Assembly: GCF_001648475.1 (NCBI RefSeq)
Contig: NZ_LXSQ01000002.1
Span: forward strand, 1-64,000
Direction: 5' to 3'
Origin: Eikenella halliae
Lineage (GTDB): Bacteria > Pseudomonadota > Gammaproteobacteria > Burkholderiales > Neisseriaceae
DNA length: 64,000 nucleotides
Positions 50,520 to 59,488 of this stretch are shown here, one piece after another (within the stretch, counting starts at the first letter, position 1; each line of letters begins with the position of its first letter). The position numbers were made by a program, and so were the translations under genes. Under the pieces are notes generated by a model. The model worked only from the letters and a program-made list of their open reading frames with translations, did not search any database and was not told where the DNA came from.

Positions 50520-51902
50520 ATGCCCACACTCGATTTAGCTTTTGTCTGCCGCGCCCTGAACCTGCCCGCGCCGCAGCACAACCTCCCCATCCGCCGCGTC
50601 ATCACCGACAGCCGCCAAGCCGCCGCTGCCGACGAGCGTGGCGCGGATTTGTTTATCGCCTTGGTGGGCGATAAACACGACGCCCACGATTTTGTGCCTG
50701 CCGTGTTGGCGCAGGGCACTTGGGCGCTGGTGTCGCGCCAAGACTGCGCCGCGCTTTCAGGTAGCCTGCCGGTGGCCGACACGTTGGCGGCGCTGCAAAC
50801 CCTGGCTGCCGCTTGGCGCGAAGCGGTGAACCCGCTGGTGCTCGGCATCACCGGTTCCTCCGGCAAAACCACGGTGAAAGAAATGCTGGCCGCCATCCTG
50901 CGCCGCCAGTTCGGCGAAGCGGCCGTGTTGGCCACCGTCGGTAATTTCAACAACCATATCGGCCTGCCGCTCACCCTGCTTGCCCTGCGGCCGCAGCAGC
51001 ACTATGCCGTTATCGAAATGGGCATGAACCACTTCGGCGAACTCGATGCGCTCACCCGCATCGCCCACCCCGATGCCGCGCTGGTTAATAATGCCCTGCG
51101 CGCGCATATCGGCTGCGGTTTCGACGGCGTGGGCGATATTGCCCGTGCCAAAAGCGAAATCTACCGCGGGCTACCTGAAAGCGGCACGGCGCTGATTCCG
51201 GCGGAAGACGAATATGCCGAAGTGTTCCGCGCCGCCTGCCGCGCCCTGAATTTGCGCCAAATTGAATTCGGTGTGGACAAGGGCGAAGTGCGTGCCGAAA
51301 ACGTCCGGCTGCTGCCCCTGGGCTGCCGCTTCGATTTGGTGTGGCAAGACCAACGTGCGGCGGTAGAGCTGCCGGTGCCGGGCAAACACAACGTGGCCAA
51401 TGCCGTGGCTGCGGCCGCGCTGGCTTTGCAGGCCGGCGTGGGGCTACCTGAAAGCGCCGCCGCGCTGGCCGGGTTTGCCAATATCAAGGGACGTTTGCAA
51501 CGCAAGGCCGGCCTGCGCGGCAGCACGATTATCGACGACACCTACAACGCCAACCCCGACAGCATGAAGGCCGCGCTGGATGTGTTGGCCGGGCTGCCTG
51601 CGCCGCGCATTTTCGTGATGGGCGATATGGGCGAACTGGGCGACGGCGAAGCCCCCGCCCTGCATGCCGAAATCGGCCGCTATGCGCGAGATAAGGGCAT
51701 CGAAGCCGCTTATTTTGTGGGCGATTTCAGCGTGGAGGCTGCCGAGGCTTTCGGCGCGGCCGGGCTGTGGTTTGCCGCCAAAGACCCGCTGCAGCAGGTG
51801 CTGGTGCACGAATTGCCGGAGCAGGCTTCGGTGTTGGTGAAAGGTTCGCGTTTTATGCAGATGGAAGAGGTGGTGGCCGCCTTGCAGGGCCATGAAGCGT
51901 AG
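50520..51902 (+). CDS. murF: UDP-MurNAc-tripeptide:D-Ala-D-Ala ligase
   Basis: A 460-residue Mur ligase adding D-Ala-D-Ala, the product of Ddl encoded at the end of this window. ATP loop GITGSSGKTTVKE, then GNFNNHIGLPLTL, VIEMGMNHFGE and DDTYNANPDSMK. Three in-frame DUS copies are read as LSGSLP, GLPESG and GLPESA, the most of any gene here. The ATG at 50520 is chosen; one at 50508 is in frame but lacks a ribosome site. Overlaps the next gene by 11 bases. Confidence 0.95.
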   Translation: MPTLDLAFVCRALNLPAPQHNLPIRRVITDSRQAAAADERGADLFIALVGDKHDAHDFVPAVLAQGTWALVSRQDCAALSGSLPVADTLAALQTLAAAWREAVNPLVLGITGSSGKTTVKEMLAAILRRQFGEAAVLATVGNFNNHIGLPLTLLALRPQQHYAVIEMGMNHFGELDALTRIAHPDAALVNNALRAHIGCGFDGVGDIARAKSEIYRGLPESGTALIPAEDEYAEVFRAACRALNLRQIEFGVDKGEVRAENVRLLPLGCRFDLVWQDQRAAVELPVPGKHNVANAVAAAALALQAGVGLPESAAALAGFANIKGRLQRKAGLRGSTIIDDTYNANPDSMKAALDVLAGLPAPRIFVMGDMGELGDGEAPALHAEIGRYARDKGIEAAYFVGDFSVEAAEAFGAAGLWFAAKDPLQQVLVHELPEQASVLVKGSRFMQMEEVVAALQGHEA

Positions 51903-52920
51903 GCCGCACGGCGGTTATCCGCTCTATCCGGCCAGCAACCACTACGACCCGATCCGCCGCCGGTTTTTCAACCCCGAGCCCAAACGCCGCTTGCAGCCGC
52001 TGGATTTCGGCGGGGCGTTCAAAATGCTCAGCCGCAAAGGCCGCTTCCCCGCGCAGCCGCTGCCGTTTGCCAAGCCTGATTTTGCCGCCTTCGTGCGGCA
52101 GGAAAGGCTACCTGAAGACGAACAAAAGGCACGGTTTGTTTGGTTCGGCCATTCCACCCTGCTGATGCGCGTGGCCGGGCTGAACATCCTCACCGACCCC
52201 GTGTTCGGCATGAGCGCCGCGCCGAACAACAAAATGTTCCGCCGCTTCCAGCCGCCGCCCGCCGCACCGCACGAACTGCCGCCGTTAGACATCATCCTCT
52301 ACAGCCACAACCACTACGACCATTTGGAGGAATCCTTCGTACGCAGCGTGGCAGACAGCGGGGTGCATTTCCTCGTGCCGCTGGGCATGGAAGTGCTACT
52401 GCGCCGCTGGGGCGTGAAGGCGGAAAACATTTCGGCGGCGGATTGGTATCAGAGCCATACCGTCGGCGGCGTAACATTCACCGCCACTCCCGCCCGCCAC
52501 GACAGCTCGCGCAACCTGGTCGACCACAACCGTATGCTGTGGGCGGGCTGGGCTATCGAAGGCGGCGGGCAGCGGCTTTATTTCAGCGGCGATTCGTCCT
52601 ACGGCAGCCACTTCGCCGACATCGGCCGGCACTTCGGCGGCTTCGACCTGGCCTTTATGGAAAACGGCCAATACGACCGCCGCTGGCCGGACAACCACAT
52701 GTTTCCCGAGCAAACCGTGCAGGCCGCCATCGACGTGGGCGCGCGCCGCATGATGCCGATTCACTGGGGCGCCTTCAGCCTGGCCATGCACGATTGGGAC
52801 GAACCCGTGCACCGCAGCATCCCGCTGGCCATCGAGCGCGGCCTGCCGGTGCTCACGCCGCTAATCGGGCAGGTGTTTGAGGCGGATACGGAAACTGAAT
52901 TGTGGTGGGAAGAGGTGTGA
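51892..52920 (+). CDS. Metallo-beta-lactamase-fold hydrolase (UlaG/NAPE-PLD-like)
   Basis: A 342-residue cytoplasmic protein. SHNHYDHLEE is the metal motif HxHxDH, with FSGDSSYG and PIHWGAF giving further metal ligands; WFGHSTLLMRVAGLNILTDPVF opens the fold. The arrangement resembles UlaG and the phospholipase D of N-acylethanolamine lipids, so the substrate may be a phosphodiester or lactone. It begins inside murF (11-base overlap) and thus travels on the dcw transcript. An in-frame DUS is read as ERLPEDE. A role in wall synthesis is not shown. Confidence 0.85.
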   Translation: MKRRPHGGYPLYPASNHYDPIRRRFFNPEPKRRLQPLDFGGAFKMLSRKGRFPAQPLPFAKPDFAAFVRQERLPEDEQKARFVWFGHSTLLMRVAGLNILTDPVFGMSAAPNNKMFRRFQPPPAAPHELPPLDIILYSHNHYDHLEESFVRSVADSGVHFLVPLGMEVLLRRWGVKAENISAADWYQSHTVGGVTFTATPARHDSSRNLVDHNRMLWAGWAIEGGGQRLYFSGDSSYGSHFADIGRHFGGFDLAFMENGQYDRRWPDNHMFPEQTVQAAIDVGARRMMPIHWGAFSLAMHDWDEPVHRSIPLAIERGLPVLTPLIGQVFEADTETELWWEEV

Positions 52921-53013
52921 GCGGTTTGGACAAATTCGGCTTCGTTTGCTTTCAGGTAGCCTTACTGGTTCAAAGTGGGCTGAAACAAAAACAGCCATGT
53001 TGGTAATCCAAGC

Positions 53014-53781
53014 TCAAGCGCACATAAATTCTGCCAAAGCGGTAGCCAAGCCTTCCGGATTTTCCCAAGACATCGAGTGCCCGGCATCGGCAATCACGGC
53101 GCAGGGAATACCGTATTGAAGGATACGGTCGTAGTCTGTGTTGGGCAGGGAACGATCGCCAACTAAATAAATTTTGCGTTGGGGCAGGGAGGAGAGGCGG
53201 TGCAGCCAATCGGGCGATATACCGTTCACTAAATGATATGCACTACGCCACAATGCCCACGGGGCAGCACTTTGTAGGCTGCCCGCCCACGGTGAGAGTT
53301 CGTTATTTAGTAATTCGGCATAGCCATTGTGGATGAAATACGCTTCATCCTGTGCGGTAATGTTGCGGCTGAATATACCGCCGCCAGCAATCAGGTTGCA
53401 TTCGCTTACCATGAGTCCGCGCACGCGGCTGCCGAGCTGCTCGGCGGCTTCAATAGCGATGCTGCCACCCATGCTGTGGCCATAGAGATAGAAGTGCGGC
53501 AAGTTAAGATGGTTAGCCAGTTCGGATACGATTGCGGCTTGCGCGCTGGTGGAATAGGAGAAATCCTGTGGGCGTTCGCTGTAGCCGTGACCTGCCAAGT
53601 CAAGCAAGATAGTGCGGCGGCCTGCCAAGGCCGGACTGGCAGCGACTCGGGGGTACTCGTAGCTGGCAGCGCAGCCTAGGCCGTGGATAAATAAGCAAGG
53701 GGTGCTGTTTCTGCCCGCATGGGCTGGTAGATCCATAAATCGGATGCGGCAGCGTGCGCTGTGGGAGTGCATGGTTTGCAT
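53014..53781 (-). CDS. Alpha/beta hydrolase, inverted within the dcw cluster
   Basis: A 255-residue hydrolase of unknown substrate. LFIHGLGC (oxyanion), YGHSMGGSIA (nucleophile serine), and a late DAGHSMSWENP (histidine) fit the fold. GAGG precedes the ATG. It is on the minus strand between the metallo-hydrolase and mraY, so it breaks the run of dcw genes and means mraY needs its own promoter. Lower GC than neighbours hints at later arrival. Confidence 0.85.
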   Translation of the reverse strand: MQTMHSHSARCRIRFMDLPAHAGRNSTPCLFIHGLGCAASYEYPRVAASPALAGRRTILLDLAGHGYSERPQDFSYSTSAQAAIVSELANHLNLPHFYLYGHSMGGSIAIEAAEQLGSRVRGLMVSECNLIAGGGIFSRNITAQDEAYFIHNGYAELLNNELSPWAGSLQSAAPWALWRSAYHLVNGISPDWLHRLSSLPQRKIYLVGDRSLPNTDYDRILQYGIPCAVIADAGHSMSWENPEGLATALAEFMCA

Positions 53782-54083
53782 AGTTTGTGCCTCGCATGGC
53801 AGTGGGAATTTCGGTTTTCAGGTAGCCTCTCTTGGGTAGCGGCTTAGTTTATAATGCCACATTTGCCCATTTTACAGTGGTGCAATACAGATAATGATGT
53901 TTCAGGTAGCCTTTTCTATTTCCGGCTGCCTAGGTTAATTAAGCGAATTCAATTTAAATCAGGGCAAGGCAGCGAGCCGCAGATAATGCAAAGTAATGCA
54001 GATAATGCAAAGTAATACAGTACGGCGAGACAATGCAGTACCGGTTTAAATTGAACTTACGAGAAATGATTTAAGGAAGTTTT
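53782..54083. other. Intergenic region before mraY
   Basis: Two DUS copies (about 53815 and 53898) and a decayed Correia-type element fill this gap. AAGGAAG precedes mraY. I could not identify an mraY promoter with confidence. Confidence 0.5.
53938..54064. repeat. Decayed Correia-type element with an internal 19-bp tandem duplication
   Basis: AATTAAGCGAATTCAATTTAAATCAGG at one end, GTACCGGTTTAAATTGAAC at the other. Inside, GATAATGCAAAGTAATGCA (53982-54000) is followed directly by a copy with one change (54001-54019). Confidence 0.6.
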
Positions 54084-55166
54084 ATGCTTTTATGGTTGGC
54101 CAAACTCAGCAACTGGATTTCGGCGCTGAACATTTTTCAATACACCACTTTCCGCGCGGTAATGGCGGCGCTCACGGCGCTGGCGTTCAGCCTGATGCTG
54201 GGGCCGTGGACGATTCGCAAACTCACCGAGCTGAAAGCCGGGCAGGCCATCCGCAGCGATGGGCCGAAAACCCATTTGGCCAAGGCGGGCACGCCCACCA
54301 TGGGCGGGGTGTTGATTTTGGTGTCGATTACGGTGTCCACGCTGTTGTGGGGCAATGTGTCGCACCCGTATATCTGGATTCTGCTCGGCGTGCTGCTGGG
54401 TACGGGCGCGCTGGGCTTCTACGACGACTGGCGCAAGGTGGTGTATAAAGACCCGCACGGCGTGTCGGCCAAATTCAAGATGGTGTGGCAGAGCAGCGTG
54501 GCGCTGGCGGCAGGGGTGCTGCTGTTTTATGTGGCGAGCAATTCGGCGAACAATATTTTAATCGTGCCGTTTTTTAAGCAGGTGGCGCTGCCTTTGGGCG
54601 TAGTGGGTTTTGTGGTGTTGTCGTATTTCACCATCGTGGGCACGTCCAATGCGGTCAACCTCACCGACGGCTTGGACGGCCTGGCGGCTTTCCCGGTGGT
54701 GTTGGTGGCCGGCGGGATGGCGGTGTTTGCCTATGCCACGGGGCACTGGCAGTTTGCACGCTATCTGCAGCTGCCCTTCGTGCCGGGGGCGAACGAGGTG
54801 ATGGTGTTCTGCGCGGCCATGTGCGGTGCGTGTTTGGGCTTTTTATGGTTCAATGCGGCACCGGCACAGGTGTTTATGGGCGACGTGGGCGCGTTGGCGC
54901 TGGGCGCGGCGCTGGGTACGGTGGCAGTAATCGTGCGCCAGGAATTTGTGCTGGTGATTATGGGCGGGCTGTTTGTGGTGGAAGCTTTGTCGGTGATGCT
55001 GCAGGTGGGCTGGTATAAGAGAACCAAAAAACGCATCTTCCTGATGGCGCCGATCCACCACCATTTCGAGCAGAAGGGCTGGAAGGAAACGCAGGTGGTG
55101 GTGCGCTTCTGGATCATCACCATCGTGCTGGTGCTGGTGGGCTTGAGCACATTGAAAATTCGTTAA
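54084..55166 (+). CDS. mraY: Phospho-MurNAc-pentapeptide translocase MraY
   Basis: A 360-residue inner-membrane enzyme with ten helices, linking the wall precursor to undecaprenyl phosphate (lipid I). GTPTMGGVLI, the aspartates in LGFYDDWRK and NLTDGLDGLA, and MAPIHHHFEQKGW are family motifs. AAGGAAG precedes the ATG. Facing DUS copies follow its stop at 55173-55211. Confidence 0.97.
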   Translation: MLLWLAKLSNWISALNIFQYTTFRAVMAALTALAFSLMLGPWTIRKLTELKAGQAIRSDGPKTHLAKAGTPTMGGVLILVSITVSTLLWGNVSHPYIWILLGVLLGTGALGFYDDWRKVVYKDPHGVSAKFKMVWQSSVALAAGVLLFYVASNSANNILIVPFFKQVALPLGVVGFVVLSYFTIVGTSNAVNLTDGLDGLAAFPVVLVAGGMAVFAYATGHWQFARYLQLPFVPGANEVMVFCAAMCGACLGFLWFNAAPAQVFMGDVGALALGAALGTVAVIVRQEFVLVIMGGLFVVEALSVMLQVGWYKRTKKRIFLMAPIHHHFEQKGWKETQVVVRFWIITIVLVLVGLSTLKIR

Positions 55167-55172
55167 ACGGTT

Positions 55173-55211
55173 TTCAGGTAGCCTCATCCGGCTCAAGAGA
55201 GGCTACCTGAA
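55173..55211. terminator. Inverted DUS pair downstream of mraY
   Basis: TTTTCAGGTAGCCTC faces GAGGCTACCTGAAA, six bases past the mraY stop. It may attenuate rather than fully stop the dcw transcript. Confidence 0.5.
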
Positions 55212-55275
55212 AGCGGGCACGGTAGGCTTCCGTGAAGCCGAAATCTATTGCAACCCAATTTAAAGAACCTAGGTT

Positions 55276-55578
55276 ATGCTGCTACACATGTTGATTTTGC
55301 TGGCCTTTGCCAAAATGCAGGATTTCGCTGAGGATTCCTATGCTTGGCAATGGGCGCTGGCTTTTGCCGTTGTAACTTTTTTATTCGGCCTGTTTGGCGG
55401 CCCCCTGATTGCGGCAGCTATTTCCGCTGTGATTTGGGGCCTGTATTCATGGGGCTATTTCGCCCTGCTGCGGCAGATGGCAGACAGTTTGATTTTGTGG
55501 CTGATGGTATGCATCGGCGGGATTATGCTGCCGTGGCTGCTGCTGATGAAGCTGCTGGCTAATACAGCCGCGCAGTAA
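55276..55578 (+). CDS. Small integral membrane protein between mraY and murD
   Basis: A 100-residue hydrophobic protein with about three membrane helices (WALAFAVVTFLFGLFGG, AAAISAVIWGLYSWGYF, LILWLMVCIGGIMLPWLLL). No family recognised. AACCTAGGTT precedes the ATG, a poor ribosome site. It is followed by a DUS and then murD. Gonococcal dcw clusters also carry small unknown genes among the mur genes, but I cannot claim homology. Confidence 0.7.
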   Translation: MLLHMLILLAFAKMQDFAEDSYAWQWALAFAVVTFLFGLFGGPLIAAAISAVIWGLYSWGYFALLRQMADSLILWLMVCIGGIMLPWLLLMKLLANTAAQ

Positions 55579-55674
55579 AGGCTACCTGAAAGTGCAGGCT
55601 GCAACGCAGTCAAAATGAGCGAAGCCAAAACTGAGAAAGCAGCCGCCACAAAACCGGGCGGCATGGAGAATAGA

Positions 55675-57018
55675 ATGAAAAGCGAATGGCAAAACCAAAA
55701 AATCCTTGTGGCCGGGATGGGCGGCAGCGGCATTTCCATGCTGGCTTTCCTGCGCCGCAAAGGCGCGGCGGCAGATGCTTATGATGCCGACTTCCCCGCT
55801 GCCAAACAGGCTGAACTGCAACAGCGTTTCCCCGGCCTGGCCTGCCACACAGGCTACCTGAAAAACGCATTGGCCGAAGGTTTCGACATTCTTGCCCTTA
55901 GCCCCGGCGTCAGCGAGCGCACGCCCGAAATCGAAGCCTTCAAACAGGCCGGCGGCCGTGTGCTGGGCGATGTGGAAATCTTGGCGCACGAGCTTTCCGG
56001 CAAGCGCGACAAAATCATCGCTATCACCGGCAGCAACGGCAAAACCACCGTAACCAGCCTGGTCGGCCATTTGTGCCGCGAATGCGGGCTGGATACCGTG
56101 GTGGCCGGCAATATCGGTACGCCCGTGCTCGAAGCTTATGAAGGCCGGCAGGAGCAGAGCGCCGACGTGTGGGTACTCGAACTCTCCAGTTTCCAGCTGG
56201 AAAACACCGACCATTTAAACGCCGCCGCCGCCGCCGTGCTCAATATTTCCGAAGACCACCTCAACCGCTACGACGACCTGCTCGACTACGCCCACGCCAA
56301 AGACAAAATCTTCCGCGGCAGCGGTGTGCAGGTGATCAATGCCGACGATGCGCTGTGCCGCGCCATGAAACGCAGCGGCCGCGAAGTGCGCCGCTTTTCG
56401 CTGCAGCAGGAAACCGATTATTGGTTTGACGCCGCATCAGGCTACCTGAAACACGGCGCGGAAACGCTGATTGCCGCCGCCGACATTCCGCTGCAAGGCC
56501 TGCACAACGCCGCCAACGTGCTGGCCGCGCTGGCTTTGTGCGAAGCCGTCGGCCTGCCGCGCGAGCAGCTGCTGCGCCATGTGCGCACCTTCAAAGGCCT
56601 GCCGCACCGCGTGGAAAAAATCGGCGAGAAAAACGGCGTGGTGTTTATCGACGACAGCAAAGGCACCAATGTGGGCGCCACCGAAGCCGCCATCGCCGGC
56701 CTGCAAAGCCCGCTGTTCCTGATTGCCGGCGGGCAGGGCAAAGGGCAGGATTTCACCCCGTTGAAAAACGTGCTGCCCGGCAAAGCCCGTGCCGTGCTGC
56801 TCATCGGCGAAGACGCACCGCAAATCCGCCACGACCTGGCCGGCTGCGGCGTGGAGATGATGGATTGCGCCACCCTGCAGGAAGCCGTGCAAACCGCCTA
56901 CCGTCTGGCCGAACCCGGCGACATCGTGCTGCTCAGCCCCGCCTGCGCCAGCTTCGATATGTTTAAAGGCTATGCGCACCGCTCGCAGGTGTTCATTGAG
57001 GCGTTTGAGGCCTTGTGA
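55675..57018 (+). CDS. murD: UDP-MurNAc-L-Ala:D-glutamate ligase
   Basis: A 447-residue Mur ligase adding D-glutamate. N-terminal VAGMGGSGISML, ATP loop AITGSNGKTTVTSL, VLELSSFQLE, then DDSKGTNVGAT and SPACASFDMFKGYAHR. GGAG lies at correct spacing before the ATG at 55675, so the start at 55615 is less likely. Two in-frame DUS copies are read as GYLKNA and GYLKHG. Confidence 0.95.
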   Translation: MKSEWQNQKILVAGMGGSGISMLAFLRRKGAAADAYDADFPAAKQAELQQRFPGLACHTGYLKNALAEGFDILALSPGVSERTPEIEAFKQAGGRVLGDVEILAHELSGKRDKIIAITGSNGKTTVTSLVGHLCRECGLDTVVAGNIGTPVLEAYEGRQEQSADVWVLELSSFQLENTDHLNAAAAAVLNISEDHLNRYDDLLDYAHAKDKIFRGSGVQVINADDALCRAMKRSGREVRRFSLQQETDYWFDAASGYLKHGAETLIAAADIPLQGLHNAANVLAALALCEAVGLPREQLLRHVRTFKGLPHRVEKIGEKNGVVFIDDSKGTNVGATEAAIAGLQSPLFLIAGGQGKGQDFTPLKNVLPGKARAVLLIGEDAPQIRHDLAGCGVEMMDCATLQEAVQTAYRLAEPGDIVLLSPACASFDMFKGYAHRSQVFIEAFEAL

Positions 57019-57100
57019 TGTTTTCAGGTAGCCTCTGCCCAAGCCGAAAGGCTACCTGAAACCTTGTTCTATTGATTTTTGAAGTAACTTGAAGTACCCG

Positions 57101-58255
57101 ATGATTACCGAATCCAAACTCCTCGACCGCAAAATCCTGCGCCACGGCCACACCATCGATCAATCGCTGCTGTGGCTGGTGGTGCTGATGCTGGGCTTCA
57201 GCCTGGTGATGGTGTATTCCGCCTCGGTGGCCTTTGCCGGGCAGGGCGGCGGCAATAAATGGGCGTTCCTTATCCGCCAGGCGGCCTATATCGCCGTGGG
57301 CGGCGGGGCGGCTTGGGTGGCGTTCCGGGTGCCGATGCGCACTTGGCAGAAGTATTCGATGGTGCTGCTGGTGATCAGCCTGCTAATGTTGATTGCGGTG
57401 CTGCTAGTGGGGCGCGATGTGAACGGCGCGCGGCGTTGGATTCCTTTGGGCGTGGCCAATTTGCAGCCGAGCGAATTTTTCAAGCTGGCGGTGATTCTTT
57501 ATCTGTCCGGCTTTTTCATGCGCCGCGCCGAAGTGTTGCAGCATTTGAAGAAAGTGTGCTGGGTGGCGCTGCCGGTGGGCTGCGGGCTGGGGCTGATTAT
57601 GCTGCAGCCGGATTTCGGCTCGTTTGTGGTGGTGTCGGTGATCAGCGTGGGCTTGTTGTTTTTGGTGGGGCTGCCGTTTCGCTGGTTTATCGTGGTGGTG
57701 CTGGCCGGCTTGAGCGGCATGGTAACGCTGGTGCTTATTTCGCCCTACCGCATGGCGCGTGTTACCGCCTTCCTCGACCCGTGGGCCGACCCGCTGGGCA
57801 GCGGCTACCAGCTCACTCATGCGCTGATGGCCATCGGGCGCGGCGGCTGGACGGGTGTGGGTTTGGGCGCTGGGTTGGAAAAACGCTTCTACCTGCCTGA
57901 AGCGCATACCGATTTCATCACCGCCGTGATCGGTGAGGAATTCGGCTTTCTCGGCATGATGCTGCTCACTGCCTGCTATTTGTGGCTGGTGTGGCGGTCG
58001 TTTTCCATCGGTAAAATGGCGCGCGATTTGGAGCAGTTTTTCGGTGCGTTTGTGGCCAGCGGCGTGGGCATCTGGCTGGGTATTCAGAGCTTTTTCAATA
58101 TCGGCGTGAACATCGGCCTGTTGCCCACCAAGGGGCTGACCCTGCCGTTGATTTCTTTCGGCGGCTCGGCGCTGGTGGCTATGCTGATAGCCGTGGCGCT
58201 GCTGCTGCGGGTGGATTATGAAAACCGGCGCAAAATGCGCGGTTTTGAAGTGTGA
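57101..58255 (+). CDS. ftsW: Septal peptidoglycan polymerase FtsW
   Basis: A 384-residue SEDS protein with about ten membrane helices, polymerising septal glycan together with FtsI. SLVMVYSAS, GARRWIPLG, LQPSEFFKLA, MLQPDFGS and the catalytic-region PEAHTDFITAVIGEEFG are signatures, with ISFGGSALV near the end. The ATG at 57101 is preferred to TTG at 57089. A facing DUS pair lies between murD and this gene (about 57023-57059). Confidence 0.95.
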   Translation: MITESKLLDRKILRHGHTIDQSLLWLVVLMLGFSLVMVYSASVAFAGQGGGNKWAFLIRQAAYIAVGGGAAWVAFRVPMRTWQKYSMVLLVISLLMLIAVLLVGRDVNGARRWIPLGVANLQPSEFFKLAVILYLSGFFMRRAEVLQHLKKVCWVALPVGCGLGLIMLQPDFGSFVVVSVISVGLLFLVGLPFRWFIVVVLAGLSGMVTLVLISPYRMARVTAFLDPWADPLGSGYQLTHALMAIGRGGWTGVGLGAGLEKRFYLPEAHTDFITAVIGEEFGFLGMMLLTACYLWLVWRSFSIGKMARDLEQFFGAFVASGVGIWLGIQSFFNIGVNIGLLPTKGLTLPLISFGGSALVAMLIAVALLLRVDYENRRKMRGFEV

Positions 58256-58265
58256 GGAGCCGAAT

Positions 58266-59336
58266 ATGGGTGTGAAAACCTTTTTGCTGATGGCCGGCGG
58301 CACCGGCGGGCATATTTTCCCCGCGCTGGCAGTGGCCGCCGCGCTGCGCGAACGCGGGCACAAGGTGGTGTGGCTGGGTAGCGAGGACGCGATGGAAACG
58401 CGCATCGTGCCGCAGCACGGCATTGAAATCGAAACCCTGGCCATCAAAGGGGTGCGCGGCAACGGCCTCAAACGCAAGCTGATGCTGCCGTTCACGCTGT
58501 GGCACACCATCCGTGCGGCGCGGCGCATCATCCGCCAGCATCAGGTAGACTGCGCCATCGGCTTTGGCGGCTTCGTGACCGTGCCCGGCGGGGTGGCGGC
58601 CAAGCTGTGCGGCGTGCCGCTGGTGATTCACGAGCAAAATGCCGTGGCCGGGCTTTCCAACCGGATTTTGGCCAAATTGGCCAGCCGGGTGTTGTATGCC
58701 TTCCCCAAGGCGTTTAGCGATGAAAACGGGCTGGTGGGCAATCCCGTGCGCGCCGATATTGCCGCGCTGCCCGCGCCCGAAGAGCGGTTTGCTGAGCGTT
58801 CAGGTAGCCTGAAGCTGCTGGTTACCGGCGGCAGCTTGGGTGCGGATATTCTCAACCGCCTGCTGCCCGAAGCGCTGGCCTTGCTGCCTGCCGAGCAACG
58901 CCCCCAAGTGCGCCACCAAAGCGGGCGCGGCAAGCTGGAAGGCTTGCGCCAGCGTTATGATGAAGCCGGCGTGCAGGCCGAATGCAGCGAGTTTATTGAC
59001 GATATGGCGGCGGCCTACGGTGCGGCGGATTTGGTAGTGTGCCGCTCCGGCGCGCTTACCATTGCCGAGCTGGCGGCGGCAGGCGTGGGCGCCTTGCTCG
59101 TGCCTTACCCCTATGCGGTGGATGACCACCAAACTGCCAACGCCCGCTTCGTGGCCACCGGCGAGGCCGGGCTGCTTTTGCCGCAGAGCGAATTGACTGC
59201 CGAGAAACTGGCTTCGGTGCTGGGCGGCCTCAACCGCGACACTTGCCGCCAATGGGCGCAAAACGCCCGCCAAATGGCCAAACCGGATAGTGCGGTTAAG
59301 GTGGCGGAAGCTGCGCTGGCAGCAGTGGGCGGATGA
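58266..59336 (+). CDS. murG: UDP-GlcNAc transferase MurG
   Basis: A 356-residue glycosyltransferase turning lipid I into lipid II on the inner face of the membrane. LMAGGTGGHIFPALAVA is the first glycine loop; GFGGFVTVPGG, HEQNAVAGLSN and CRSGALTIAELAAAG are family motifs. GAGGAG precedes the ATG, 11 bases after the ftsW stop. An in-frame DUS is read as RSGSLKLL. Confidence 0.96.
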   Translation: MGVKTFLLMAGGTGGHIFPALAVAAALRERGHKVVWLGSEDAMETRIVPQHGIEIETLAIKGVRGNGLKRKLMLPFTLWHTIRAARRIIRQHQVDCAIGFGGFVTVPGGVAAKLCGVPLVIHEQNAVAGLSNRILAKLASRVLYAFPKAFSDENGLVGNPVRADIAALPAPEERFAERSGSLKLLVTGGSLGADILNRLLPEALALLPAEQRPQVRHQSGRGKLEGLRQRYDEAGVQAECSEFIDDMAAAYGAADLVVCRSGALTIAELAAAGVGALLVPYPYAVDDHQTANARFVATGEAGLLLPQSELTAEKLASVLGGLNRDTCRQWAQNARQMAKPDSAVKVAEAALAAVGG

Positions 59337-59345
59337 TTGGTGTGA

Positions 59346-59382
59346 GGCTACCTGAAAAGCGGTTTTGAAGTTTCAGGTAGCC
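59346..59382. terminator. Inverted DUS pair between murG and murC
   Basis: AGGCTACCTGAAAA faces TTTCAGGTAGCCTC, within ten bases of the murG stop. Transcription into murC probably needs read-through or a promoter in 59390-59480, where TATACAATAA is the only -10-like word. Confidence 0.5.
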
Positions 59383-59488
59383 TCAATAGCAGTATCGGCT
59401 TTTCCCGCTTGTGTTGTATCGAAAAATGTTTATCCGCTATACAATAACGGTTTTGTCTGCAAAGGCTGCTTGGGAAGCAGTGATAACT

